Of a stretch of 59,221 nucleotides of DNA, positions 7,850 to 16,406 are shown one piece after another. The position numbers and the translations under genes are program-made. Numbering within the stretch: the stretch's first letter is position 1; every line of letters starts with the position of its first letter. Where the stretch lies: NCBI GenBank assembly GCA_934219025.1, contig CAKQDG010000005.1, positions 1 through 59,221 of the forward strand, read 5' to 3'. Below the pieces are notes generated by a model. It had not been told where the DNA came from, searched no databases, and worked only from the letters and a program-made list of their open reading frames with translations. The stretch is from an uncultured Prevotella sp. (GTDB lineage: Bacteria > Bacteroidota > Bacteroidia > Bacteroidales > Bacteroidaceae).

Positions 7850-9273
7850 CTGTTTTTATTTTTAAAGTCGTTAATTGCATCCACTCTCTTCTTGTAAGCC
7901 TCAGCAAGAGCTGTCTCGCCGATGGCTTCCAGTTCCTTTGCCTGGCGGTCAAGCTGCACGGCGGTGGAGTCTATAGCCGAGCGTATTTCTTTTTTCTTCG
8001 CCAGAATCTCGTCGTATTCCTTCTTCAACAGGCTGTTCCCCTTTGCCATGCGCTCCGCCTCGCTTGCCGCGGCGTATGCCATAAGCAGGTTTTTCTCGTA
8101 GTTTTCAGCTTCCACATCTTGCGACAGACTCATGTATCTGTTCACTTGCGACAGTTTTGCCGTAAGCGTGGCCTTCTGCTCGGTCTGTATCTTTTGCTGC
8201 ATTGCCAGCTCGGTTTGTGCCCGGCTTTCTCCCTGCTTGTATTTCACGATGCCCAACACTGCCCCCATCAGCACTATCGCTGCAATAGCCGCTGCAGCAA
8301 TGGCAAATTTGCGCTGTGGCGACGAAGATTTCCGCAGTCCGTTGATGTTCTCCAGCGCAACCCTCATCTGCGACGAAGTCTGATACCTCAGTTCCTGCTT
8401 CTTCTGGCAAGCCGTTGCCACAATGTTTCTGAGAGCCTTGCTCTTGATCTTGCCTGTCGGGATTTTTGTCTTTATCTGCTTCTCCAGGATTTCGTGACGG
8501 GCTCCTTCAAACGGTGTGTGCCCCACGATACACTGATACAAGAGTATTCCCACGGCATAGATATCGGTTGTCTGGTTCTGGTGGGACAAGTCGCCAAGAG
8601 CGAGTTCGGGTGCAGCATATTCCGGCTTGCCCATAAACTTGCCTGCCACGGTGAGGGCCTTGTCGCCGGTGGTGAGATTGTTCATCTGCTTTGCAATGCC
8701 GAAGTCAATGAGTTTGATGTGTCCTTCGGCTGTGAGCATGATGTTCGACGGGTCGATATCCCTGTGGATATATCCCGCATCGTGTAGAGCCATAAGTCCC
8801 GACAATACGTTCATCACCACGACCACGGCAAAATGCTCCGGGTCGTTCTTGTAGTCTTGCAGCATCTTTATGGCAAAAGGCACGTCTTCTCCGTTGCGGT
8901 CGCGCGTCTTCCCCTCCAGAACGTCGGAGAGCGACACCCCGGTGAGCAACTCGCTTATCACATGACAGTGGCGCACGGCATTGTTTCTTCCGTCTTCACC
9001 GTTCACTTCGATAAAGCCGAGCATCTCCACAAGATTGTCGTTGCGCAACTGTATTTCGGCTTCCCTCTTTGCCCTTTCGTATGCACTTGCCGGAAGGTCG
9101 TCGTACATGAATTTCACGGCAACGTCTCTTGTTGCCCCAGTGTGTTCGTCAATGCGAAGTCCACGATACACTTTTCCCATTCCCCCTTCACCAATCGGCA
9201 TTTCATCGGTGCTCACCTGATAGAAGATGCCCTGTCGTCTTTCCGACTCGCCTTGAAGTTTAATTATAGCCAT
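7846..9273 (-). CDS. Membrane Ser/Thr protein kinase with HRDIDPSN catalytic loop
   Basis: This encodes 475 residues. A cytoplasmic Hanks-type kinase domain (about 20-310) has the Gly loop GEGGMGKVY (28-36), Lys54 in VAVK, catalytic Asp172, DFG at 190-192 and APE at 221-223. The loop reads HRDIDPSN rather than the usual HRDIKPSN, so the conserved Lys is Asp174. A transmembrane helix (about 322-345) is followed by a Gln/Lys/Ala-rich coiled coil predicted outside the membrane, with no PASTA repeats. The other large kinase in the island (16407-17981) has the same substitution at the same residue. Partners are likely the adjacent PP2C (2 bp upstream) and the FHA proteins. Confidence 0.88.
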   Translation of the reverse strand: MAIIKLQGESERRQGIFYQVSTDEMPIGEGGMGKVYRGLRIDEHTGATRDVAVKFMYDDLPASAYERAKREAEIQLRNDNLVEMLGFIEVNGEDGRNNAVRHCHVISELLTGVSLSDVLEGKTRDRNGEDVPFAIKMLQDYKNDPEHFAVVVVMNVLSGLMALHDAGYIHRDIDPSNIMLTAEGHIKLIDFGIAKQMNNLTTGDKALTVAGKFMGKPEYAAPELALGDLSHQNQTTDIYAVGILLYQCIVGHTPFEGARHEILEKQIKTKIPTGKIKSKALRNIVATACQKKQELRYQTSSQMRVALENINGLRKSSSPQRKFAIAAAAIAAIVLMGAVLGIVKYKQGESRAQTELAMQQKIQTEQKATLTAKLSQVNRYMSLSQDVEAENYEKNLLMAYAAASEAERMAKGNSLLKKEYDEILAKKKEIRSAIDSTAVQLDRQAKELEAIGETALAEAYKKRVDAINDFKNKNR

Positions 9274-9275
9274 AA

Positions 9276-10775
9276 TTACTTGATTTTCTTTTTTAATGTT
9301 GTAACATCTCTCCTTGTCTGACTGATTATTCTCCGCGCCTCAACTGTTGGCACATAGAATGTTCCGTCTTTGTCTTTCGCAGCAGTTTCCTGTTGCATTG
9401 CAGCCGAGTTGTCGTTGATATACTTTTGAGTTCTATCCAGGAAATCAAGAACGTTAGACAACTTCTTTTCCCTGATTTCCTTCTCGACCTTTTTCAGCAG
9501 ACTTTTCACTTTAGCAAGTCTGCCCTTGTTCTTTTCAGCCACCTTGCCCTTGCTCCTGTCCTTACACTCAAGCATGGAGTTGAGCTCCTTCAGCACATTG
9601 TCGAGCAGTTCCGGGCTCTTTGCTGGCGGCAACGGTTTTTCGGAGTCCTTTTCCTTTTTCTCTACTTTCTTAGTCTTGGTCTCACTGTCCTTTCCGCCCT
9701 TGGCAGAGTCAGTCCTTGCCCGGTGTCTTGCCTTCATTATTGAATCCACATTGACAGAATCATTCAGCACCGGCGACAGGGGGCGCACCCTTGGCAAAGC
9801 AGAATCCCCTGGCATATCTTCGTCCACTATGCCATCGCCGGAACCGATACCCGTAGCGTTGCCGCCCATTGACATCATGGCGGAACCGTTTTTTCCTGAA
9901 CCTTTGTGCAAAGCGGCGATAAGCAAGGCTAATGCCGTAATGGCGACAACGGCACAGAGGGCCAGACAGAATACTCTGATGCGTTTCTCACGTTTGTCTT
10001 TCAGCAGGGAATCCGTTTCCATTCTGATAATGGCAAGCGTGTGGTTGTCGTGGTGTCCACCGTTCTTGAATCCAATCCGGTCCACCTCGGCAGACAGTCT
10101 TTCGACGAGCGGTTCCACATTGCCCGAAAGAGAAAGTTTCTTTTCCAGTTTCTCTTTCGGCATTATTCCCCATATGCCGTCGGTACACAGTACGAAGCGG
10201 TCGCCTTTCTTGAATGGCAGTTCGTCTATTTGCGGAATATTGTTTACGGGGTGCCCCAAGTTGCGGCTCACCACGTTCGACTGCGGCGATGTGCGCGCCT
10301 GTTCCGGAGTGAGCACCTTTTTCCTTACCAGTTCGCCCACGAGCGAATGGTCTTCAGTGCAGAACGCCGTGCGCTTGCCGCAGATGCGATAGCAGCGGCT
10401 GTCGCCTACGTGGGCTACCATTGCCGACTGTCTGCTTACGAGTATTGCCACAAAAGTTGCCCCCATGCCGGCAAGGGACGGGGTCTTGCGCACGGCATCC
10501 GTGATGGCATCGTTTGCCCTGCTCACCGCCATTTTCAGTGCTGCCGCGCGCTGCATAGTGCGGTCGCACTCACACAGCGCCCTAATTATTTCGCACTTGG
10601 CGATATACGAGGCTGTCCTGCCTCCAGGACCACCGCCCATACCGTCGCATACGACCAGGAGGAAGCCCAGCGGGGTGTCGGCAAAGCCGAAATCATCCTG
10701 GTTTTCGGCTCTCCCTCCCTGTTTTGACTCTACTGCGCCGTGAAGCGGAACAATATTTGATTGAATTTGAAACAT
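9276..10775 (-). CDS. PP2C-family Ser/Thr phosphatase with transmembrane and coiled-coil tail
   Basis: About 499 residues from MFQIQSN. That start is favoured over the longer in-frame ATG at 10871 because it matches the N-terminus of the island's second PP2C. Metal-binding motifs are ENQDDFGF, VVCDGMGGGPGG, VGDSRCY, LCTDGIWG and HHDNHTLAI, so the PPM catalytic domain (about 1-250) looks intact. A transmembrane helix follows (AVVAITALALLIAAL, about 275-295), then a long Lys/Glu/Ser-rich linker and coiled coil. It would reverse phosphorylation by the kinases of this operon. The 110-bp gap to the upstream gene is the largest inside the operon. Confidence 0.88.
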   Translation of the reverse strand: MFQIQSNIVPLHGAVESKQGGRAENQDDFGFADTPLGFLLVVCDGMGGGPGGRTASYIAKCEIIRALCECDRTMQRAAALKMAVSRANDAITDAVRKTPSLAGMGATFVAILVSRQSAMVAHVGDSRCYRICGKRTAFCTEDHSLVGELVRKKVLTPEQARTSPQSNVVSRNLGHPVNNIPQIDELPFKKGDRFVLCTDGIWGIMPKEKLEKKLSLSGNVEPLVERLSAEVDRIGFKNGGHHDNHTLAIIRMETDSLLKDKREKRIRVFCLALCAVVAITALALLIAALHKGSGKNGSAMMSMGGNATGIGSGDGIVDEDMPGDSALPRVRPLSPVLNDSVNVDSIMKARHRARTDSAKGGKDSETKTKKVEKKEKDSEKPLPPAKSPELLDNVLKELNSMLECKDRSKGKVAEKNKGRLAKVKSLLKKVEKEIREKKLSNVLDFLDRTQKYINDNSAAMQQETAAKDKDGTFYVPTVEARRIISQTRRDVTTLKKKIK

Positions 10776-10885
10776 CCGATAAACTCTTTTCTTTCCGTAT
10801 GGTATGAATTCAGCCTTGCCGCCCAGAAAAGCCGGAATGTGCTCCCCTGTTTCACGGGCAAGGCGATTCACCTACACACGTGGAG

Positions 10886-12130
10886 TTATTTCTTTATTAT
10901 AATTGGAATAGCCCTCTTCTCCTGTGCGTTGTATATGGCATACACCCCGCTGGCGTCAAGCCGGTAAGTGGCCTTCGTGGTGTTGTTCACGCTCTTCTCC
11001 ACGCTCGTGGAATGAATAACGGAGTTCACAAGGTCCTTGTATGTGAACTGATAAACGGGTTTCTTCTTTACAAGCACCTTCGTCACTTTCACGAGCTGGA
11101 GCATGTCCATGTTCTTTCCGTTTTCGAAGTTACACTCAATTTCAAGCAGCAACGGCTTCGAAGCATCTTTCGTTATTTCCACCTTATGACTGAGGCTGTC
11201 GAGAACAAGGGTGCCATTAACTTCATTTACCTTTACATACTCCACCGGCATACGGTTCACAACCAGTTCGCCAGGATTGAGCAGAATGTCAAACTTCGGG
11301 TCATACTGGCTGTTCTCGTTCTTGTCGGTATCAATAATGTCTGCAAGCTTCACGCTCTGTATTGCGCCTCCCTGCTGGCTTATCAGCACATAATTCTCCG
11401 AATCCTTGTTCGACGAATAGTTTTGCTCGATTATCACGCCCGTGTAGATGCCGTTCTTGCTCCTGACAACATCGATTAGCGGACTTTGCTCAAAGATGGT
11501 CTGGTTGGGGTTGATTGGCTTGAAGGTGTATTTCACCACGTCGTTTATCTTGAACGACCTCACACTACCGTTGCCGAGATACAGACTCAGCGTGGAGTCG
11601 GTTTCCTCGGCATACTGTCCTTCGTAGGTCTCGCTATTCTTAAGCTGATATATGCGGTTGATGCCCGAGAGGGCAGTTTTTGCTCGTTTGTCACCCTTGA
11701 TCGACATCACGTCTTTCCAGTCCACGACATAGCTGTTGGGGGTCATCTCGAGATACTTCACCGTGGCGCCACTCTCAAGGATCTTCACTCTCGATGCCTT
11801 CATTGCGCCATTCACTATCACGCTTCCCAGCATCAGTGTGCGGCTACCCTTCACGCCCTGAAATTCGTCGTTCTTCTCAGCCCAGTCTATCCATTCCTTG
11901 CTCAGCGAGTTCTCCGGATAAGCCTGCTCGCCCGAAACGGTGGCCTTGCCGTTGTTAATGCAAATCATGGCATTGTCGGTATGCACAGTGAGCTTGCCCA
12001 TTCCGTCCTGATGTTTGATATAGCCGTTGAGCACGGAACCGTCTTTCAGAAAAATCTTCTGCACTATTATCGCATTGGCAGAGATGGCTGCCGAGAGGAG
12101 TGCGATGAAAACAAATAATATCTTCTTCAT
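10886..12130 (-). CDS. Exported protein of unknown function, internal DG...G.I repeats
   Basis: This encodes 414 residues with a signal peptide ending SANA. Several beta-rich units share one pattern: IFLKDGSVLNGYIKHQ near the N-terminus, IYQLKNSETYEGQYAE in the middle and VVRSKNGIYTGVIIEQ later, each a short strand, turn and Gly-x-(I/Y) strand. The pattern resembles small SH3-like or PRC-like barrels, but I do not recognise the family. It sits between the protease gene (10 bp) and a PP2C gene inside the phospho-signalling operon, so a sensor or substrate role outside the inner membrane is plausible, but that is inference. Confidence 0.65.
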   Translation of the reverse strand: MKKILFVFIALLSAAISANAIIVQKIFLKDGSVLNGYIKHQDGMGKLTVHTDNAMICINNGKATVSGEQAYPENSLSKEWIDWAEKNDEFQGVKGSRTLMLGSVIVNGAMKASRVKILESGATVKYLEMTPNSYVVDWKDVMSIKGDKRAKTALSGINRIYQLKNSETYEGQYAEETDSTLSLYLGNGSVRSFKINDVVKYTFKPINPNQTIFEQSPLIDVVRSKNGIYTGVIIEQNYSSNKDSENYVLISQQGGAIQSVKLADIIDTDKNENSQYDPKFDILLNPGELVVNRMPVEYVKVNEVNGTLVLDSLSHKVEITKDASKPLLLEIECNFENGKNMDMLQLVKVTKVLVKKKPVYQFTYKDLVNSVIHSTSVEKSVNNTTKATYRLDASGVYAIYNAQEKRAIPIIIKK

Positions 12131-12140
12131 AATTTTCAGT

Positions 12141-13679
12141 TTACTTTGTATGTGGACTTTCCAATAATTCTTTCACGTATTTAGCCTTTATGCCTCCGTT
12201 GAAGTTCTCCTGCTTTATGCCGGAGTTCAACACGCCGATGAGCATGCCCTTGTCGTTGAAGATAGGCGAACCGCTTGCGCCTCCAGCCGATACTGCATCG
12301 AAGTTAAACTTGTATTCTTCGCTGTTTTGGCTGATATGCCCGGTGTGGCAGAACACCTGTATTCCTTTTTCCGACTTTGAACTCTGGATGCTCAGTCCGT
12401 GAGGGAAACCTATGGTAAACATGGTTTTTCCCACTTTCAGCGCTTCTTCCGAGTCATCGAGAGAATCTTTCACGTTGATAAACGTTGAATGTTTCGTCGG
12501 AAGCTCCATCTTGTCGCTCTGTATCAGGGCAACGTCTTTGTTTATGTCTTCACCAGCCGAGAGAACCGTGCATTTCACGGCGTTTTCAGAAGAGAAGAAC
12601 TTGCCCTGCGGCACAAGCAACACTCCATCGCTAACACCTTTCACCTTTATCTGTGAAATATATGCCGAAAGGCCCTCGGGCGTTATGCCCATGCTTGCAA
12701 GTATGGCTGCCCTCGTTTCGGCAATCTTTGCAAACTGCTCGCGATACCAGTTTTCCATAATCGTGATTCTGTCGTCGAAGAGCCACGGCTTTATTATATG
12801 GAGATTCGTTATCAGCTGTCCGTCGTCGGAGATGAAAAAGCCCGTACCCGTGTATGTGCAATACTGATAGAACTGTTGTTCAGTAAGCACATCCTTGTTT
12901 ACCGGCACTTCTGTGCCGTTGATGTTGATGAACACAAACTGGGTAGGGAAGCCCAATTTCTTGAAATCCTCATCGCTCAGTCCGTCGGCAGTTACCTCAT
13001 AATGGAACAAGCCCACGAGCATAACCACAGAATTGCTGTAGCGGTCGTTGATAGCTTCCGTGTCTAAAGTTTTTCCGTTAGGAATTATCTTCGTGGCTCC
13101 AAAGCCCACACCCACAATCACCAGAACCGCAGCGGCAATTCCCAAGACAGTCTTCCATGCCGAGCTTGGCCATGGCAATGTGCTGAGGTCTACAGGTACG
13201 CCGCCGCAGACCACGGCATCAGATTTTTTTATCCTCACTTGTGTGTTCGACTGTATCTTCTGTCCGTTCACAGTCGTTCCATTCTTGCTGTGGTCAAAGA
13301 TATACATCTTTCCGTCCTTGCCCTGTTTCACGGTGGCATGGTAACGGCTCACCGTTGCCCCGGAAATCTGCAGGTCGTTGTTGAAATGGCTTCCGATACC
13401 GAATATTGCCCGGTATGCCGAGTTGTCTTCCGGCATGGGCACTTGGCTCCACTGTAGTTCCACATCGGCAAAGCGTATGGCGTCGCCCCTTCTCACCTTC
13501 ACCTGCTTGCCGGCTTTTATGGGCTGGTTCATTATAAATGTACCGTTGTGGCTCCCTTTGTCCTCAATGGTGATGTCGCCATTGTTTAGCAATGTGAGTT
13601 CGGCATGCAGCGAACTCACCTTGTCGCTATGCAGTACGATGTCGCAGCTTGCGTCGCGACCTATCTTCAATAGTCTCAT
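12141..13679 (-). CDS. Double-FHA, transmembrane, trypsin-like serine protease
   Basis: This encodes 512 residues. Two forkhead-associated domains lie at the N-terminus: the first has GR (7-8), SSLH (22-25) and SHNGT (43-47), the second SRYH (111-114) and KNGT (132-135). These bind phosphothreonine. One transmembrane helix (about 174-199) follows, then a chymotrypsin-fold protease with catalytic His294 (ITNLHII), Asp382 (NKDVALIQ) and Ser469 (GGASGSPIF). The FHA part would sit in the cytoplasm and the protease in the periplasm, so phosphorylation inside could control proteolysis outside. No PDZ domain is visible. This is the most telling protein of the island. Confidence 0.85.
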   Translation of the reverse strand: MRLLKIGRDASCDIVLHSDKVSSLHAELTLLNNGDITIEDKGSHNGTFIMNQPIKAGKQVKVRRGDAIRFADVELQWSQVPMPEDNSAYRAIFGIGSHFNNDLQISGATVSRYHATVKQGKDGKMYIFDHSKNGTTVNGQKIQSNTQVRIKKSDAVVCGGVPVDLSTLPWPSSAWKTVLGIAAAVLVIVGVGFGATKIIPNGKTLDTEAINDRYSNSVVMLVGLFHYEVTADGLSDEDFKKLGFPTQFVFININGTEVPVNKDVLTEQQFYQYCTYTGTGFFISDDGQLITNLHIIKPWLFDDRITIMENWYREQFAKIAETRAAILASMGITPEGLSAYISQIKVKGVSDGVLLVPQGKFFSSENAVKCTVLSAGEDINKDVALIQSDKMELPTKHSTFINVKDSLDDSEEALKVGKTMFTIGFPHGLSIQSSKSEKGIQVFCHTGHISQNSEEYKFNFDAVSAGGASGSPIFNDKGMLIGVLNSGIKQENFNGGIKAKYVKELLESPHTK

Positions 13680-13706
13680 AGTGTTATGTTTTTAAGTGGT
13701 AATAAA

Positions 13707-14318
13707 TTAGCGAAAACGTTTCGACTCCCCCTGTTTTTTTGGATTAGTCTCATTGCTGCTTGCCTGCTTCGTCCTGGCTCTGTTGTTTTCAGCAGACTTT
13801 TTGCTTGCCGCCTTTTTCTTGTCGGCAGGCGTAGCCTTCTTTGTTGTTTCTTTCTTAGCCTTGTCTACCGAGTCTTTTTTAGCTTTCTCCAGGGAATCCT
13901 TCTTTGCATTGTCTGTGGAATCCTTCTTGTGCAGCGTGTCCACAGCGGCTACTCCATCCGGCTGGCTTTCGTTGCTGCCCATATTTCTTGTGCCGTAGAA
14001 GATGCCGCCGGCAAGGACAAGTGCCACAAGTCCGATGACGACATAGCGCATGCTGGCAGAACTGCTCTTGGGCACCATGTTCCAGTCGAGCCGAGCCACA
14101 TGGGCAAATGATATATTGTCCTTGCGCGTAACGGGCACGGGCACATTAGGCGAAATTCTTATTCCGTTCACGTAAGTTCCGTTGTGGCTCTGGTCCACGA
14201 TTGTCATTTTCCCCGACGGGGAAACATTCAATACCGCATGTCGGCGGCTTATCACGTCGGTGCTGTCGTTGATGACGATGTCGCATCCGTTTTCTCTTCC
14301 GATAGAATAAACTTTCAT
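13707..14318 (-). CDS. FHA-domain membrane protein with Lys/Asp/Ser-rich tail
   Basis: This encodes 203 residues. An N-terminal FHA domain (GR at 7-8, SRRH at 24-27, SHNGT at 44-48) should bind phosphothreonine. A transmembrane helix (about 91-110, RYVVIGLVALVLAGGIFYG) follows, then a low-complexity tail with repeated KKDS, KAKK and KKAT units that ends SKRFR. The tail is predicted on the other side of the membrane. It lies 21 bp after the PP2C gene and 27 bp before the FHA-protease gene. Likely a scaffold or adaptor that recruits phosphorylated partners; no enzyme motif. Confidence 0.8.
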   Translation of the reverse strand: MKVYSIGRENGCDIVINDSTDVISRRHAVLNVSPSGKMTIVDQSHNGTYVNGIRISPNVPVPVTRKDNISFAHVARLDWNMVPKSSSASMRYVVIGLVALVLAGGIFYGTRNMGSNESQPDGVAAVDTLHKKDSTDNAKKDSLEKAKKDSVDKAKKETTKKATPADKKKAASKKSAENNRARTKQASSNETNPKKQGESKRFR

Positions 14319-14339
14319 ACTTTATGGGTTATGTGGTTA

Positions 14340-15392
14340 CTATTTCATTATCTGCTTTATCTTGTCTGTGGCATACTTTCCCATCTTCTTGTCTTTTTGC
14401 AAAAGAGAGTCGATTTTTGCCATAGCCTCTTCTTTTCTCTGCAGCGAGTCTTTAAGCATCTTGCAGCTGTCGGCACTGGTGTTTTTACTGCCGGAACATA
14501 CGCTACCTCTGCTGCTGCACTGTATCATATTGAGCGACAGGCTGATTGCGAAAAGTGCCACGAGGCATCCGATTATGTATTTTGTTTGTTTAGACATCTT
14601 TGCTTTCTTTTTAGAGTTAATATTCATTTCAACTATTGCCAGCGTCAGATTGTCGTGTCCGCCGCCTCCGGAGCGTCCCAGGTTGTCCACGCTGGTGGCG
14701 ATATTGTCGGTTGTCACTCCGAGTTTTGCATTTTTTGCGGTGAACATCTTCAGGAGTTCATTTTCGGGCATGGTGCCGTGTATGCCGTCGGAACACAAGA
14801 CGAAGCGGTCTCCTTTCTCGTATGCCACCTCGTGAATCTCCACCTCCACATCTGGTTTCACTCCGAGTGCACGCGTTATCACGTTAGACTGTGCCGAGAG
14901 CCTTGCCTGCTCTTCGGTTATCACTCCCTGCGACACCATGTCGAATACGAGTGAGTGGTCGAAGGTGCGGAACACTTTGTTGTGGCCCCTTAGTTGATAC
15001 ACGCGGCTGTCGCCCACATGAGCGATGAAAGCCGACTTCTCGTTCACGAGCAGCACGGTTGCCGTGGATCCCATTCCGGCAAGGGCCGGCACTTCGTTTC
15101 CGCGCTCTATGATAGCCATGTTTGCGCGGCGAATAGCCTTTATTATCACGTTGGGCACGGCTTCATCGCCGATGCTGTCGGCAATGCCGGCAATAATTTC
15201 TTCAACGGCGATGGTGGATGCAGTTTTTCCTCCCGGTCCGCCTCCCATACCGTCGCACACGGTGACGAGATATCCCAGTTTCGTGTCTTTCCATCCGTAT
15301 GAGTCCTGGTTTTCCTGTCTTCCGCCGATTCTGGATTCAGCGAAGGCAGTCAGGATTTTCGTTTCGGCAGAATATATTTTCTGTAGTTCCAT
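14340..15392 (-). CDS. PP2C-family Ser/Thr phosphatase, membrane anchored
   Basis: This encodes 350 residues. The PPM catalytic domain (about 1-255) has ENQDSYGW, TVCDGMGGGPGG, HVGDSRVYQ, LCSDGIHGTM and GGGGHDNLTLAIVEM, so all metal ligands appear present. A transmembrane helix (about 273-290, YIIGCLVALFAISLSL) is followed by a short Cys-containing, Lys/Asp-rich tail. It is a shorter paralogue of the PP2C at 9276-10775, with which it shares the GGR-ENQD start and the CDGMGGGPGG motif. It begins 4 bp after the adjacent kinase gene, which suggests they work as a kinase/phosphatase pair. Confidence 0.9.
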   Translation of the reverse strand: MELQKIYSAETKILTAFAESRIGGRQENQDSYGWKDTKLGYLVTVCDGMGGGPGGKTASTIAVEEIIAGIADSIGDEAVPNVIIKAIRRANMAIIERGNEVPALAGMGSTATVLLVNEKSAFIAHVGDSRVYQLRGHNKVFRTFDHSLVFDMVSQGVITEEQARLSAQSNVITRALGVKPDVEVEIHEVAYEKGDRFVLCSDGIHGTMPENELLKMFTAKNAKLGVTTDNIATSVDNLGRSGGGGHDNLTLAIVEMNINSKKKAKMSKQTKYIIGCLVALFAISLSLNMIQCSSRGSVCSGSKNTSADSCKMLKDSLQRKEEAMAKIDSLLQKDKKMGKYATDKIKQIMK

Positions 15393-15396
15393 ATTC

Positions 15397-16401
15397 CTAA
15401 ATGATTGTTAGAATTATTATAAAAGCCACTGCAGCCAGAGCCACGATCATTATCATTATTGTTGCCACATTGTCTTGTGCCCACGTCTTTATGCGTTCTG
15501 CTGGCGAGGGGTCTGGCAGAAGAGCCTGTGCTATGGCGTTTTTGAATTCCATTGCCGTCTGGTATCTCCTTGCCTGTTCTTTTTCGGTTGCCTTCCATAT
15601 CACGCGCATCAGCTTTTGCGGAATTTTCGGGTTTGGCGGCAGCGGTTCCTTTATCTGTCGGGCAAGAGTCTCGGCTTCCGACTGCTGGTCCATGGGGTTT
15701 TCTCCCGTGAGCAGCTCGTAGAATGTGATGCCCAGCTCGTAGATGTCGGTTGTGGCGTTTATCACGGTGGCGCCGTTTCCTTCTTCGCGGCGTATCTGTT
15801 CGGGGGCGGAGTATTGCGGCGTACCGATAAATCCGTATTGCGAGAATTTGTTTCCGCCGTTCATTCGTGATATTCCCAGGTCCATGAGTCTCACGTTCGA
15901 CTCGTTTTCTATCATGATGTTCGACGGTTTGATGTCGCGGTGTATCACTCCGCGCGAGTGTACGTAGTCGAGGGCATCGAGCACCGACGACACGGCGTTG
16001 CATATCTTCTCCACGCGGTTTGGCGAGCCTTCGAGTTTTTTTATGAACTTGTCGATGTCTTCGCCGTGCACAAAATGGCTCAGGATGAAGATTGGTCCGT
16101 TGTCGGGCGCATATTCGCAGTAGCCTATCATCTCCACGAGATTGGGGTGGCGGAATGCCAGCGATGCTTCTTGCTTGGCGCGCTCGCGTATCATCTTGTT
16201 GTTGGCATAATAGTCTTTCACTCTTTTTATCGCCACGGGAGCCCCGTTGTTGCAGCGGTATCCGCGATACACGTCGCCCATGGCTCCGCTGCCGAGCGGT
16301 GGTTCGCTGGGGTTGTAGCAGTACCATTCTCCCATCACGTAGAGGTAGAGATAGGGGTCGTTTTTGCGCTGCACGATTGTTTTCTTTACGGGATTTGCCA
16401 T
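15397..16401 (-). CDS. Ser/Thr protein kinase, C-terminal tail anchor, DLG variant
   Basis: This encodes 334 residues. The kinase domain has GSGAMGDVYRG (37-47), Lys59 in VAIK, a canonical HRDIKPSN loop (154-161, Asp156, Lys158), and LMDLGISR (Asp174) where DFG is normal; DLG is tolerated in many active kinases. TPQYSAPEQ marks the activation segment end. A single hydrophobic helix at the extreme C-terminus (about 313-334) would anchor it to the membrane with nothing beyond. It differs in sequence and architecture from the two large kinases of the island. It starts 5 bp after the large kinase stop. Confidence 0.9.
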   Translation of the reverse strand: MANPVKKTIVQRKNDPYLYLYVMGEWYCYNPSEPPLGSGAMGDVYRGYRCNNGAPVAIKRVKDYYANNKMIRERAKQEASLAFRHPNLVEMIGYCEYAPDNGPIFILSHFVHGEDIDKFIKKLEGSPNRVEKICNAVSSVLDALDYVHSRGVIHRDIKPSNIMIENESNVRLMDLGISRMNGGNKFSQYGFIGTPQYSAPEQIRREEGNGATVINATTDIYELGITFYELLTGENPMDQQSEAETLARQIKEPLPPNPKIPQKLMRVIWKATEKEQARRYQTAMEFKNAIAQALLPDPSPAERIKTWAQDNVATIMIMIVALAAVAFIIILTII

Positions 16402-16406
16402 ATCCG

